Source: Pyruvatibacter sp. (GTDB lineage Bacteria > Pseudomonadota > Alphaproteobacteria > CGMCC-115125). Taken from it: a stretch of 64,000 nucleotides of DNA. The notes under the pieces are model-generated. The model saw only the letters and a program-made list of their open reading frames with translations. It did not search any database and was not told where the DNA came from. Positions 1 through 7,832 of the stretch are shown piece after piece (position 1 is the first letter of the stretch; every line of letters begins with the position of its first letter). The position numbers were made by a program, and so were the translations under genes. The stretch lies in contig NZ_JAVJSC010000002.1 in assembly GCF_040219635.1 (NCBI RefSeq), positions 62,001-126,000 on the forward strand. Reading direction: 5' to 3'.

Positions 1-618
1 TATGTCGCCCCGCGCACTGACGGTTCAGGCCGCAACCGCGCCCAGATGCGCGACGCCATGGCGCTGCTCGCTGAAGCGGGCTACGAGGTGCGCGATGCCA
101 AACTGGTGAACGCGCAAACCGGCGAGCCATTTACGTTTGAACTGTTGGTGGCCAGCCCTGAAGACGAGCGCCTCGCCCTTACATTCGCACGCAATCTGGA
201 GCGTGTTGGCATTACCGCTGCTATTCGCAATGTGGATTCAAGCCAGTTTCAGCAGCGCCGCCAGACCTATGATTTCGACATGATTTTCAACTTCTGGTCA
301 GCGTCCCTCAGCCCCGGGAATGAACAATCATTCTACTGGGGTGGAGACAGCGCCGACACGGACGGCACGCGCAACTACATGGGTGTGAAGTCGGAGGCCG
401 TGGACGCGATGATCGCCGCCATGCTGGAAGCCCGCGCGCGGGAGGATTTTGTTGCCGCCGTGCGGGCCCTCGACCGGGTGCTGCTGTCCGGCCATTACGT
501 CATCCCGCTATATCACGCGCCTGACCAGTGGGTGGCGCGCTGGCAGGACCTGGAACACCCCCAGATACAGCCCAACTTCGTCCGCTTTGATACATGGTGG
601 GCGGCGGGCCTCAACTAG
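1..618 (+). CDS. ABC transporter substrate-binding protein, family 5 (YejA-like), C-terminal part
   Basis: The reading frame is open from the first base, so the 5' end lies outside the window and only the last 205 residues are visible. The text matches the C-terminal lobe of extracellular solute-binding protein family 5 (oligopeptide-binding). The stretch FDMIFNFWSASLSPGNEQ followed by YWGG and GTRNYMG is typical of the YejA subgroup, periplasmic binding proteins for peptides and microcin C-like compounds. It would feed a YejBEF-type ABC permease in the inner membrane; those genes, if present, lie to the left or elsewhere, since the next gene here is on the other strand. Family assignment is firm, substrate is inferred. 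Confidence 0.88.
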   Translation, partial: YVAPRTDGSGRNRAQMRDAMALLAEAGYEVRDAKLVNAQTGEPFTFELLVASPEDERLALTFARNLERVGITAAIRNVDSSQFQQRRQTYDFDMIFNFWSASLSPGNEQSFYWGGDSADTDGTRNYMGVKSEAVDAMIAAMLEARAREDFVAAVRALDRVLLSGHYVIPLYHAPDQWVARWQDLEHPQIQPNFVRFDTWWAAGLN

Positions 619-682
619 GCACGCGCAGGCATAATGCCCCGGATATACTGCGGGGCCACATACATTGTTTGAACCGCGGAGA

Positions 683-1270
683 TTACTCCGCGGCTGCCTG
701 AGCCAACCGGGCCTGTTTCATGGCTTGGGTTTTCGCCGTCCATTTTTCAATGGCCGCGCGCGCCTGAGCGCCTTCTTCGGCCATGTACTCGTCATGGCAG
801 GCGTCACGCACGGTAATTTCCAGCGCCAGACCATTGGGGTCGAAGAAATAAATCGAATGGCAGAAGGTGTGGTCGATGGGTCCAAACACCGGCACTTTGG
901 CTTCTTCCAGCCGTGTCTTGAACTGTGCCTGCTCGTCCATTGAGGCCACTTCAAAGGCAAAGTGATAGTCCTCGATACCGTCCTTCATGGTGAAGAGATC
1001 TTCCTTCACGGAGTTGGGCTCATCGAAGAACGCCAGAAAATTGCCGTCACCCATTTTGAAAAACAGGTGCATGTAGGGCCGGTCGTTGCCCGCAGGGTCT
1101 TTGTCAAACGCCAGCGCGGCACCGTCTTCCAGCCCCAGAATATCCACGTAAAATTTCCGCGTTTCCCCGGCGTCCCGGCAGCGAAAGGCTGAGTGGTGAA
1201 TGCCTGCAATCATCGGTGCAGCGGTCTTGATGTCACCGACGTGATCAACGGTTCCAAGCAGCTCTTTCAT
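683..1270 (-). CDS. VOC family protein (glyoxalase/dioxygenase fold)
   Basis: 195 residues. A vicinal-oxygen-chelate domain runs from about residue 20 to 155: HHSAFRCRDAGETRKFYVDILGL opens the first beta-alpha-beta-beta-beta module and FFDPNGLALEITV closes the second, supplying the usual His and Glu metal ligands. The C-terminal 40 residues are a charged, probably helical tail. The start has a good ribosome-binding site (GGGAGAGA, about 5 bases upstream). Such proteins include glyoxalases, ring-cleavage dioxygenases and isomerases; the sequence does not settle which reaction this one performs. It stands alone between genes of unrelated function. Confidence 0.85.
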   Translation of the reverse strand: MKELLGTVDHVGDIKTAAPMIAGIHHSAFRCRDAGETRKFYVDILGLEDGAALAFDKDPAGNDRPYMHLFFKMGDGNFLAFFDEPNSVKEDLFTMKDGIEDYHFAFEVASMDEQAQFKTRLEEAKVPVFGPIDHTFCHSIYFFDPNGLALEITVRDACHDEYMAEEGAQARAAIEKWTAKTQAMKQARLAQAAAE

Positions 1271-1340
1271 GGTGTCTCTCCCAGTAAACGAGGCTGCATG
1301 TTAGCGCGTTGGTCCGGTTGTGAAAATCCCACCTGCGCAA

Positions 1341-1859
1341 TTAGCGGCCAAAGCTCTCGTCGCCCCACATGCGGTTGTTGATTTCCTCGCGCCTTTCGGC
1401 CTCGCGTTTACGTGCATCGAGCTCACGCTGGCGCATGGGCATGGTGTCAATGAGGTCGATCATGTTCTGAATATCGCCGGGGGTTGTGCCGTAATCCTTA
1501 ACATCCCCGTCCCTGCCGATCAGAACGATTGAAACCCGACCATCAGCCCGCTGGTAGGTTTGGCGCAACGCGACAGCATCAAATTGTATGTCCAGTCTCT
1601 TATCCACTGCCGGATCCCAGGCATATGCGGTATCTCCGGCAACTGTCACAACCACCATATCCCGATCTGCCATCTCATCACGAGATTGGCGCAGCACGAT
1701 CTGTATATCTTTCAAAGCCGCATCGTCTGCCCAAGGTGCGACAATGACGAGAGGCCTGTATGTCCACTTCAGTTCTGCCATCTGGGCAAGAGCCGGGAGA
1801 CCGATGAGCAGGGAGACGAAACACGAAAAAAGTGCTTGTAGATATGAGATTTTTTTCAT
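1341..1859 (-). CDS. Secreted DUF4174 domain protein
   Basis: 172 residues with an N-terminal signal peptide (KK, hydrophobic run to about residue 25, cleavage near ALAQ). The remainder fits the DUF4174 family: WTYRPLVIVAPW at the start, a central VSIVLIGRDGDVK strand-turn, and a DTMPMRQREL ending followed by a charged helix. The fold looks thioredoxin-like but there is no CxxC, so a redox role is not supported. DUF4174 proteins are periplasmic and of unknown function. Confidence 0.8.
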   Translation of the reverse strand: MKKISYLQALFSCFVSLLIGLPALAQMAELKWTYRPLVIVAPWADDAALKDIQIVLRQSRDEMADRDMVVVTVAGDTAYAWDPAVDKRLDIQFDAVALRQTYQRADGRVSIVLIGRDGDVKDYGTTPGDIQNMIDLIDTMPMRQRELDARKREAERREEINNRMWGDESFGR

Positions 1860-1922
1860 GGGTAGTTAGATAGGTGGCTCAAAGTTATTGCCAAGCTGAC
1901 GGTGCGCCCCGATGGTTGTGGC

Positions 1923-2471
1923 ATGGAAAATCAGGGCCGTGCTTTGAACATCACACTGTTGCAATCACCTTTTGCGCCGAAGCATCTTGCCGGGTTTACC
2001 CGTCTGAGTGGTGATGTGTTTGGGGCTGATGCGTCCGAAGAGTGGCTTGCCAGTCTGGCATGGCGTCTTGAGAGCATGCCGGATGTTACGGTCTTTATTG
2101 CCGAAAGAGATGGCGCGCCCGTTGGTTTCAAGGCCGGATACGCTACCGCGCTCAGGCGGTATTACAGTTGGCTGGGTGGCGTGGTTCCCTCTGCCCGACG
2201 CCAAGGTATTGCCCGCGCGTTGATGCGGGAGCAGCATCGCTGGATCACCGCATCGCGTTTCAACCATGTGGAGTGCCATGTGGAACAGAAAAACAGGGCT
2301 ATGATCGAAGCAAATCTAAAGGCAGGATTTGTCGTTGCCGGGTTCTTTCTCAAGGACAACAAGCCTTACGCGATCATGCAAAAGGAAATGCCGGCAGACC
2401 CGGCAGACTATGCCGGTTCGCGTGAAAAAATCGCTTCGAGGCTGGTCATGTTCATGCCGTGCTTCACGTAG
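1923..2471 (+). CDS. GNAT family N-acetyltransferase
   Basis: 182 residues from the ATG at 1923; a GTG at 1902 in the same frame would add seven residues, and neither has a strong ribosome-binding site. The acetyl-CoA-binding motif A is visible as GVVPSARRQGIARALM (R-R-Q-G-I-A pyrophosphate loop), followed by the beta-5 region with C-H-V-E and N-R-A-M-I-E-A-N-L-K-A-G-F. The acceptor substrate cannot be deduced. The 3' end overlaps the convergent histidine phosphatase gene by 64 bases, so the last ~20 codons of each gene are read on both strands. Confidence 0.85.
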   Translation: MENQGRALNITLLQSPFAPKHLAGFTRLSGDVFGADASEEWLASLAWRLESMPDVTVFIAERDGAPVGFKAGYATALRRYYSWLGGVVPSARRQGIARALMREQHRWITASRFNHVECHVEQKNRAMIEANLKAGFVVAGFFLKDNKPYAIMQKEMPADPADYAGSREKIASRLVMFMPCFT

Positions 2472-3145
2472 TTGTAAGGCGTCACGTTCACGGCCTTGAT
2501 GATCTTGCGCACCACCTCGGTGCCCTCGCCCGTCTCGCGCGGGACAAGGTCCATGTCAATGATGTTGATGCACGCAGGGTCTTGCTCAAACGCCTGAATG
2601 GCCTTGAGGCCGTTGCCGGTACACCAGCCAAGCAACAGCCGGTTAATGCCTTCATGCGCCACCACCAGCGCCGTGTGCCAGTTGGGTGAGTTGAGCAGTG
2701 CCGTCAGCCCTTCCACCGAGCGGTCAAGCGCATCGCCAAATGCCTCGCCGGCAGGCCCCATCTTGGCACCAGGTTCCGCTGCCTGATCAAACGTGAATGT
2801 CATCACCGATGCGATGTCATCCTGCTCCATCACCGGACCGAATCCGCCGCCATGAATTTCCACCAGCCGCCGGTCGTATTCCAGTGCAGGTGCGGGTGTG
2901 TCGAGTTCAGCCAGCACGTGCTGTGCTGTTTGCTCCGTACGCGGATAGCCTGAGCATATGGCGCGATCAAACGTGACATGCGCAAGCGCCTTGCCTGCGG
3001 CTTTCGCCTGTGCCTGTCCAAGTTCGGTCAGCGGCACCAGTGAGGTGTCACCGGTCTCGCGGACCTGACGCGAGAAATAGTTCACGTGGCCGTGACGCAT
3101 CAAATAGATGCGCCGCCGGCCCGTGGTTCCCGGCAATGCACTCAT
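2408..3145 (-). CDS. Histidine phosphatase family protein (phosphoglycerate-mutase-like)
   Basis: 245 residues. The catalytic RHG motif is near residue 17 (YLMRHGHVNYF) with the supporting arginine in CSGYPRTEQTAQ and the second histidine in VVAHEGINRLLL. This is the branch-1 histidine phosphatase fold, which acts on phosphoesters through a phosphohistidine. The substrate is not evident. It is immediately upstream of, and on the same strand as, nothing obviously related, but a CoA-transferase gene follows 34 bases upstream in the same direction, so the two may be co-transcribed. Confidence 0.86.
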   Translation of the reverse strand: MSALPGTTGRRRIYLMRHGHVNYFSRQVRETGDTSLVPLTELGQAQAKAAGKALAHVTFDRAICSGYPRTEQTAQHVLAELDTPAPALEYDRRLVEIHGGGFGPVMEQDDIASVMTFTFDQAAEPGAKMGPAGEAFGDALDRSVEGLTALLNSPNWHTALVVAHEGINRLLLGWCTGNGLKAIQAFEQDPACINIIDMDLVPRETGEGTEVVRKIIKAVNVTPYNYVKHGMNMTSLEAIFSREPA

Positions 3146-3179
3146 ACTTGTTTACTCCGTAAGGGATGCACGCGGGATG

Positions 3180-4310
3180 TCAGATGGCAGCCTTGGCTTT
3201 CAGCCCTTCAATCTCGGCGGCGGAGAACCCGAACGCTGCCAGCACATCGTCGGTATCACCGCCCGCCTGAGGGGGCGGACCCTGAATCTCGGAGGGCGTG
3301 CCAAAGAAGCGCGGTGCCACGTTGGGTTGCGCGACACCATCAATCACCGTCACGGTTTCGCGGGCCTTGTTGTGCGGATGGTCTTTGGTTTCATCAATCG
3401 AAAGAACCGGCGCAAAGCAGATGTCCGTCCCTTCCATGATCTCGCACCATTCGTCGCGGGTCTTGGATTTCATCACGGTGGCGAGTTTTTCTTTCAGGTC
3501 CGGCCATTGGCCTTTGTCCATCTGTGCGTCAAACGCCGGGTCGTTCAGCCCTGCCTTCTCGCGCAGCAGCGCATAGAACTGCGGCTCGATGGAGCCAAGC
3601 GACACAAACTTGCCGTCCGAGCATTCATAGGTGTCATAGAAGTGCGCACCGCCGTCCAGCATGTTGCGGTAACGGTCATCTTCCCACATGCCTGATGCCC
3701 GAAAGCCGAAGAACATGGCCATCAAGGAGGTGGCACCGTCGGTCATGGCCGTGTCCACCACCTGGCCCTTGCCGGTGGCCGTTGCGCTGTGCAGCGCCGC
3801 CAGCATACCCATTGCGAGGTAGAGCGCCCCGCCGCCAAAGTCGCCCACAAGGTTGAGAGGCGGCACGGGCTTGCCGTCTTTGGGACCAATCGCGTGCAAC
3901 GCGCCGGTGAGCGAAATGTAGTTGATGTCATGACCAGCCGCATGGGCCAGCGGACCTTCCTGCCCCCAGCCTGTCATCCTGCCATAGACAATCTTCGGGT
4001 TGCGCTTAAGCACAACATCAGGACCAAGGCCGAGCCGCTCCATCACGCCGGGGCGAAAACCCTCCTGCAGAATGTCTGCCTGCTCAACCAGCTTAAGCAC
4101 CGTCTCGATTGCATCAGGGTTTTTAAGGTCCAGCGCAATGGACTTGCGCCCTCGGGATGTCACGTCGAACTTGGAACCGCCATGCGCGCCCTTGCGGTCA
4201 ATGCGCACAACATCGGCCCCCATGTCCGACAGCAGCATGGCGCAAAACGGCCCCGGCCCGATGCCCGCAAACTCCAGAACCCTGACGCCCGAAAGCGGCC
4301 CCTTACCCAT
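3180..4310 (-). CDS. CaiB/BaiF family CoA-transferase (alpha-methylacyl-CoA racemase-like)
   Basis: 376 residues from the ATG at 4310, chosen over one 24 bases upstream because GGGAGAG lies about 7 bases before it. The N-terminus [20 protein letters not shown] is a class III CoA-transferase signature. The pair HDINY (residue ~125) and VGDFGGG (residue ~155) supplies the His and Asp that form the proton-transfer pair in bacterial alpha-methylacyl-CoA racemases, so racemisation of 2-methyl-branched acyl-CoA thioesters is the best guess. It is divergent from an acyl-CoA ligase gene 161 bases away, which fits branched-chain or isoprenoid acid breakdown. Confidence 0.88.
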   Translation of the reverse strand: MGKGPLSGVRVLEFAGIGPGPFCAMLLSDMGADVVRIDRKGAHGGSKFDVTSRGRKSIALDLKNPDAIETVLKLVEQADILQEGFRPGVMERLGLGPDVVLKRNPKIVYGRMTGWGQEGPLAHAAGHDINYISLTGALHAIGPKDGKPVPPLNLVGDFGGGALYLAMGMLAALHSATATGKGQVVDTAMTDGATSLMAMFFGFRASGMWEDDRYRNMLDGGAHFYDTYECSDGKFVSLGSIEPQFYALLREKAGLNDPAFDAQMDKGQWPDLKEKLATVMKSKTRDEWCEIMEGTDICFAPVLSIDETKDHPHNKARETVTVIDGVAQPNVAPRFFGTPSEIQGPPPQAGGDTDDVLAAFGFSAAEIEGLKAKAAI

Positions 4311-4471
4311 GATCGTCTCTCCCTGTAATGCCAATGCGTGATGTAGGTTGTTGCGTCAGGTTTTAGCCGTTCAGCCGGACTGCAGCAAATGCCGCCCGCC
4401 AGTTCCAGCGTGACCCTGCGTAAACCCGTGGGCGCTGGTGTGATAATGCCGCGCACTTTATACCGCGATCC

Positions 4472-6001
4472 ATGATGCAGCATTTCTACACAGGCCCGTT
4501 GCCGCCAAAGCGCTTCAACATGGCAGCGTTTTGCCTTGCTCCGGCAGGTAACCGCGACCCGGCCAAAACCGCCCTGACGATTGACCATGGATCAGGCGCG
4601 CCGGACCGCTGGACATATGGAGCGCTGGATAGCGCCGTTCAGGGCATTGCAGCGGGACTGGCGCAGATGGGCCTCAGCAAAGGCGACCGTGTGATGATCC
4701 GCATGGGCAACACGCCGGATGCCGCGCTGATGTTTTTTGGTGCCATCGCCGGTGGCTTCGTGCCGGTGCCAACATCCGCCATGCTGACCACACACGAAGC
4801 CGCGTTTGTGTTGAACGACAGCAGTGCAGCCGTCCTCGCCCTGTCCGATGATCTGCCCATGGACGATACCGGTACCGCCCGCGTGCTGATGCCTGGTGAG
4901 ATAGCAGCACTCGCAAAAACAACCTCAAGGGGATATGCCGACACCCACAAGGATGACCCGGCATTTCTTGTCTATACATCCGGCACCAGCGGCACACCCA
5001 AGGGCGTGCTGCACGCACATCGTAGCGTATGGGGCCGCAAGCCCATGGTGGAGGGCTGGTACGGCCTGACGCGTGACGATGTGATGGTACACGCGGGAGC
5101 CGTCAATTGGACCTACACGCTGGGCGTGGGCCTGTCAGACCCCTGGGCGGCAGGCGCATCAACCGTTTTGTACAATGGTCCCAAAAACATCAACGCCTGG
5201 CCACGCCTTATCCGTGAGCACAACGGCACGTTGTTTGCGGCGGTGCCCAGTCTCTATCGGCAGATTTTGCGCGACAGTGATGTATCAGCGGGCATCCCCA
5301 CGTTGCGCCACGGCCTCACAGCCGGGGAGCCCCTGCCCGCGCGGGTAGCCTCAGACTGGCAGGCCATTACGGGCCTGCCGCTATATGAGGCGCTGGGCAT
5401 GAGCGAATGCTCGACCTACATTTCGTCAGGCCCAACAACGCCGGTGCGCAGCGGCAGCCCCGGCCGTCCGCAACCCGGCAGGTGCGTTGCCGTATTGCCC
5501 ACAGATGAGTGTGCGCCGCCTGAACCATTGCCTGCGGGCGAAACCGGTCTGCTGGCCATTCACACCTCGGACCCAGCCTTGATGTTGCGCTACTGGAACC
5601 GGCCCGAAGAAGACGCCCGCGTGATCCGCGGCGACTGGTTCTGCGGCGGTGACCTCGCCTGTATGGATGCAGACGGCTACGTCTGGTTTGAAGGCCGCGC
5701 CGACGATGTGATGAACGCTCAGGGCTATCGTGTCAGCCCGGCTGAGGTTGAGGCGGCCCTCACCTCGCACCCCGCAGTGGCGCAGGTCGCCGTCCGCGAA
5801 GTGGAAACAGCAAGCGGCGTTCACATCATTGCAGCCTTCGTCAAACCTGCCGGTGCAGCGCCTGATCCGTCACTCTTGATTGCCCACGCACGGCAGCATC
5901 TGGCAGCCTATAAGTGTCCGCGCCAGATATTGTTCGTGGATGACCTGCCCCATACACCCAACGGCAAGCTGGCCAGAAAGCGCCTGCCCGCCCGCATCTG
6001 A
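4472..6001 (+). CDS. AMP-dependent acyl-CoA ligase (benzoate-CoA ligase-like ANL enzyme)
   Basis: 509 residues with all main ANL-superfamily motifs: the P-loop YTSGTSGTPKGV (residue ~168), the A5 motif EALGMSE, A7 GGDLACMDADGYVWFEGRADDVM, and the C-terminal catalytic lysine in PNGKLARKRL. The enzyme activates a carboxylic acid to an acyl-adenylate and then to its CoA thioester in the cytoplasm. The overall layout resembles benzoate/short aromatic acid CoA ligases, but acid specificity cannot be read from sequence. Convergent with the SDR gene, leaving only 23 bases between stops. Confidence 0.88.
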   Translation: MMQHFYTGPLPPKRFNMAAFCLAPAGNRDPAKTALTIDHGSGAPDRWTYGALDSAVQGIAAGLAQMGLSKGDRVMIRMGNTPDAALMFFGAIAGGFVPVPTSAMLTTHEAAFVLNDSSAAVLALSDDLPMDDTGTARVLMPGEIAALAKTTSRGYADTHKDDPAFLVYTSGTSGTPKGVLHAHRSVWGRKPMVEGWYGLTRDDVMVHAGAVNWTYTLGVGLSDPWAAGASTVLYNGPKNINAWPRLIREHNGTLFAAVPSLYRQILRDSDVSAGIPTLRHGLTAGEPLPARVASDWQAITGLPLYEALGMSECSTYISSGPTTPVRSGSPGRPQPGRCVAVLPTDECAPPEPLPAGETGLLAIHTSDPALMLRYWNRPEEDARVIRGDWFCGGDLACMDADGYVWFEGRADDVMNAQGYRVSPAEVEAALTSHPAVAQVAVREVETASGVHIIAAFVKPAGAAPDPSLLIAHARQHLAAYKCPRQILFVDDLPHTPNGKLARKRLPARI

Positions 6002-6024
6002 CGGCCCTCATCAATTTGAAACGC

Positions 6025-6789
6025 TTAAAGCGATTGTCCGTCATCAATGGTGATGGCTGTACCTGTAATGATGCGTCCGGCGTCAGAAGCCAGCATCAGC
6101 AGCGCCCCGTCCAGATCGGCGATCTCGCCCAGCCGCCGCCGCGGATACCCCTTCACCTGCTTTTGCCCCGGCTCGGTGGCAAACCAGTGTGCGTTCAACT
6201 CTGTTTCAATAAAGCCCGGACAAATCGCCGTGACGTTGATGTCGTAGCGTGCCCACTCCCGCGCCAGTGATTTGGTCATCATCAAAATCGCCGCTTTCGA
6301 CATGCAATAGACCGACAGCCCCGGCAGCACCGTGTGCCCGCCGATGGAAGCAATGTTGATGACCCGGCCCGGCCGCCCCGCTTTCATCATGCGGTTGGCC
6401 ACCTGCTGCGCCATGAAGAACGACCCCTTGAGGTTGGTGTTCATGACGGTGTCGTAGGCTTCCTCGGTGACGTCGGACGCCATCTGGTCAACGTTCATGC
6501 CCGCATTGTTGACAAGAATATCAATCGGCCCCAACTCGGTTTCGCAGGTCTCGACGCAGGCCTTGATGCTGTCCATGTCGGTCACGTCGAGCGCAACCGG
6601 CAGCGCCCGGCCGTCAAATGCCTCAATCTCCTGCTTGAGCGCGTCCAGCCGATCGGTCCGCCGCCCGGTAATCGCTACCCGCGCCCCGGCCTTGGCCAGC
6701 GTGATGGCCATGTGGTGGCCAAAGCCCGACGTTGTGCCGGTGATGAGGGCGGTCTTGCCGGTCAGGTCAATCGTGTGTGCGTCGGTCAT
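6025..6789 (-). CDS. Short-chain dehydrogenase/reductase (SDR)
   Basis: 254 residues from the ATG at 6789 (GGAG about 7 bases upstream); an in-frame upstream ATG at 6855 would add 22 unlikely residues. Classical SDR motifs: TGTTSGFGHHM for NAD(P) binding (residue ~15), NNAG, catalytic Ser in INIASIGG, and YxxxK as YCMSK. A C-terminal CPGFIETELN and an ITIDDG end are also typical. Catalyses NAD(P)-dependent oxidation or reduction of an alcohol/ketone, with unknown substrate. Confidence 0.88.
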   Translation of the reverse strand: MTDAHTIDLTGKTALITGTTSGFGHHMAITLAKAGARVAITGRRTDRLDALKQEIEAFDGRALPVALDVTDMDSIKACVETCETELGPIDILVNNAGMNVDQMASDVTEEAYDTVMNTNLKGSFFMAQQVANRMMKAGRPGRVINIASIGGHTVLPGLSVYCMSKAAILMMTKSLAREWARYDINVTAICPGFIETELNAHWFATEPGQKQVKGYPRRRLGEIADLDGALLMLASDAGRIITGTAITIDDGQSL

Positions 6790-6923
6790 TGCAGGCTCCG
6801 GGAGGAAAGTGCGGGAGCGGCATCCTATGGAGCCGCGAGGCCGGGTCAACAGCACTTGATTTGGCGCACGCCATTGCCTGCGTCATACTGCGGCCAACCA
6901 GATCAAGCAGAAAGGCCCGTATC

Positions 6924-7571
6924 ATGTTCATCGACGTCGTATCAGACACCGTCTGCCCCTGGTGCTACATCGGCAAACGCCGCTTCGACATGGCCCGCGC
7001 CGAGCGCCCCGACTTGGAAATCGACCTGCGCTGGAGACCCTACCAGTTGGACCCCACCATTCCTGCCGAGGGCGTTGATCGCCGCGAATACATGGAAGCC
7101 AAGTTCGGCAAGAACCGCTCGAAAGAGGTTGGCGACGTAATTCGTGAGGCCGCATCAGACGCCGGTATTACCCTCGCATTCGACAAGATAGAGCGCTCAC
7201 CTAATACATTTGATTCGCACCGGCTGATCCGCTGGGGTGCCAGCGCGGGCTGCCAGAACGAGATCGTCGAGATTTTGTTCCGCCGATATTTTGAAGACGG
7301 CGAGGACATCGGCGACCGCAAGGTGCTGGTGGCCGCCGCACAGGAAGCCGGCATGGATCACGAACTGGTGGCGTATCTGCTGCTCCACAACAAGGACGCA
7401 GAACTGGTTGCCAACGAAGCCAACCAGGCCCGCGAAATGGGCATCTCCGGCGTGCCGACATTCCTGTTTGAAGGCAAGTTCGCAGTTGTTGGCGCCCAGG
7501 AAACCAAAGGCTACCTGCGTGCGATCGACAAGGTGCAGGCCAAACTCAGTGAACAGGTCGCTGCACATTAG
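6924..7571 (+). CDS. DsbA family oxidoreductase (FrnE-like)
   Basis: 215 residues starting MFIDVVSDTVCPWCYIGK. The CPWC redox motif, the helical insertion and the cis-proline loop GISGVPTFLFEG are diagnostic of the cytoplasmic FrnE/DsbA-like group. There is no signal peptide, so it acts in the cytoplasm, likely as a disulfide oxidoreductase or in stress response. The start at 6924 was chosen because upstream in-frame sequence encodes no recognisable domain. The stop is followed within 15 bases by the first arm of an inverted repeat pair. Confidence 0.88.
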   Translation: MFIDVVSDTVCPWCYIGKRRFDMARAERPDLEIDLRWRPYQLDPTIPAEGVDRREYMEAKFGKNRSKEVGDVIREAASDAGITLAFDKIERSPNTFDSHRLIRWGASAGCQNEIVEILFRRYFEDGEDIGDRKVLVAAAQEAGMDHELVAYLLLHNKDAELVANEANQAREMGISGVPTFLFEGKFAVVGAQETKGYLRAIDKVQAKLSEQVAAH

Positions 7572-7585
7572 AAAAAAAGCCACTG

Positions 7586-7611
7586 CCCCGGACTTGATCC
7601 GGGGTCCACTC
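7586..7611. repeat. REP-like palindromic repeat, left copy
   Basis: The core CCCCGGACTTGATCCGGGG is itself a near-palindrome with 7-base arms, and extends to 26 bases ending CCACTC. An inverted copy lies at 7705-7730 with one mismatch. The core resembles the CCGGACTTGATCCGG intergenic palindromes common in alphaproteobacterial genomes. Confidence 0.75.
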
Positions 7612-7704
7612 TCATCTGCACAATTTGACTACGCACCTTTTTGGCTTAACAGCAAAGACTGAGACTTTTATCCAGCCATGCTCGGCTGCGGTCTGCCGCG
7701 CTGC

Positions 7705-7730
7705 GAGTGGGCCCCGGATCAAGTCCGGGG
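7705..7730. repeat. REP-like palindromic repeat, right copy (inverted)
   Basis: Inverted copy of 7586-7611: the 19-base core is an exact reverse complement and the flank GAGTGG also matches, with one mismatch at 7711. The two copies bound about 93 bases of non-coding sequence between the DsbA-like gene and the 3' end of mfd, and could fold as a transcript-ending hairpin for both. Confidence 0.75.
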
Positions 7731-7832
7731 TGACGGGATCCTTGAGACTGAATCCCGAACCACATGGTCCTCGGCTTGACCGGGAAACCCACGATGATCC
7801 GGCGACACGCAAAGCCGGTCCAGGACAGAAAG

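Noticed and set aside
46..618. Met at 46 as the start of the first gene
   Set aside because: The frame is open to base 1 and upstream residues fit the binding-protein fold, so the gene is truncated by the window edge.
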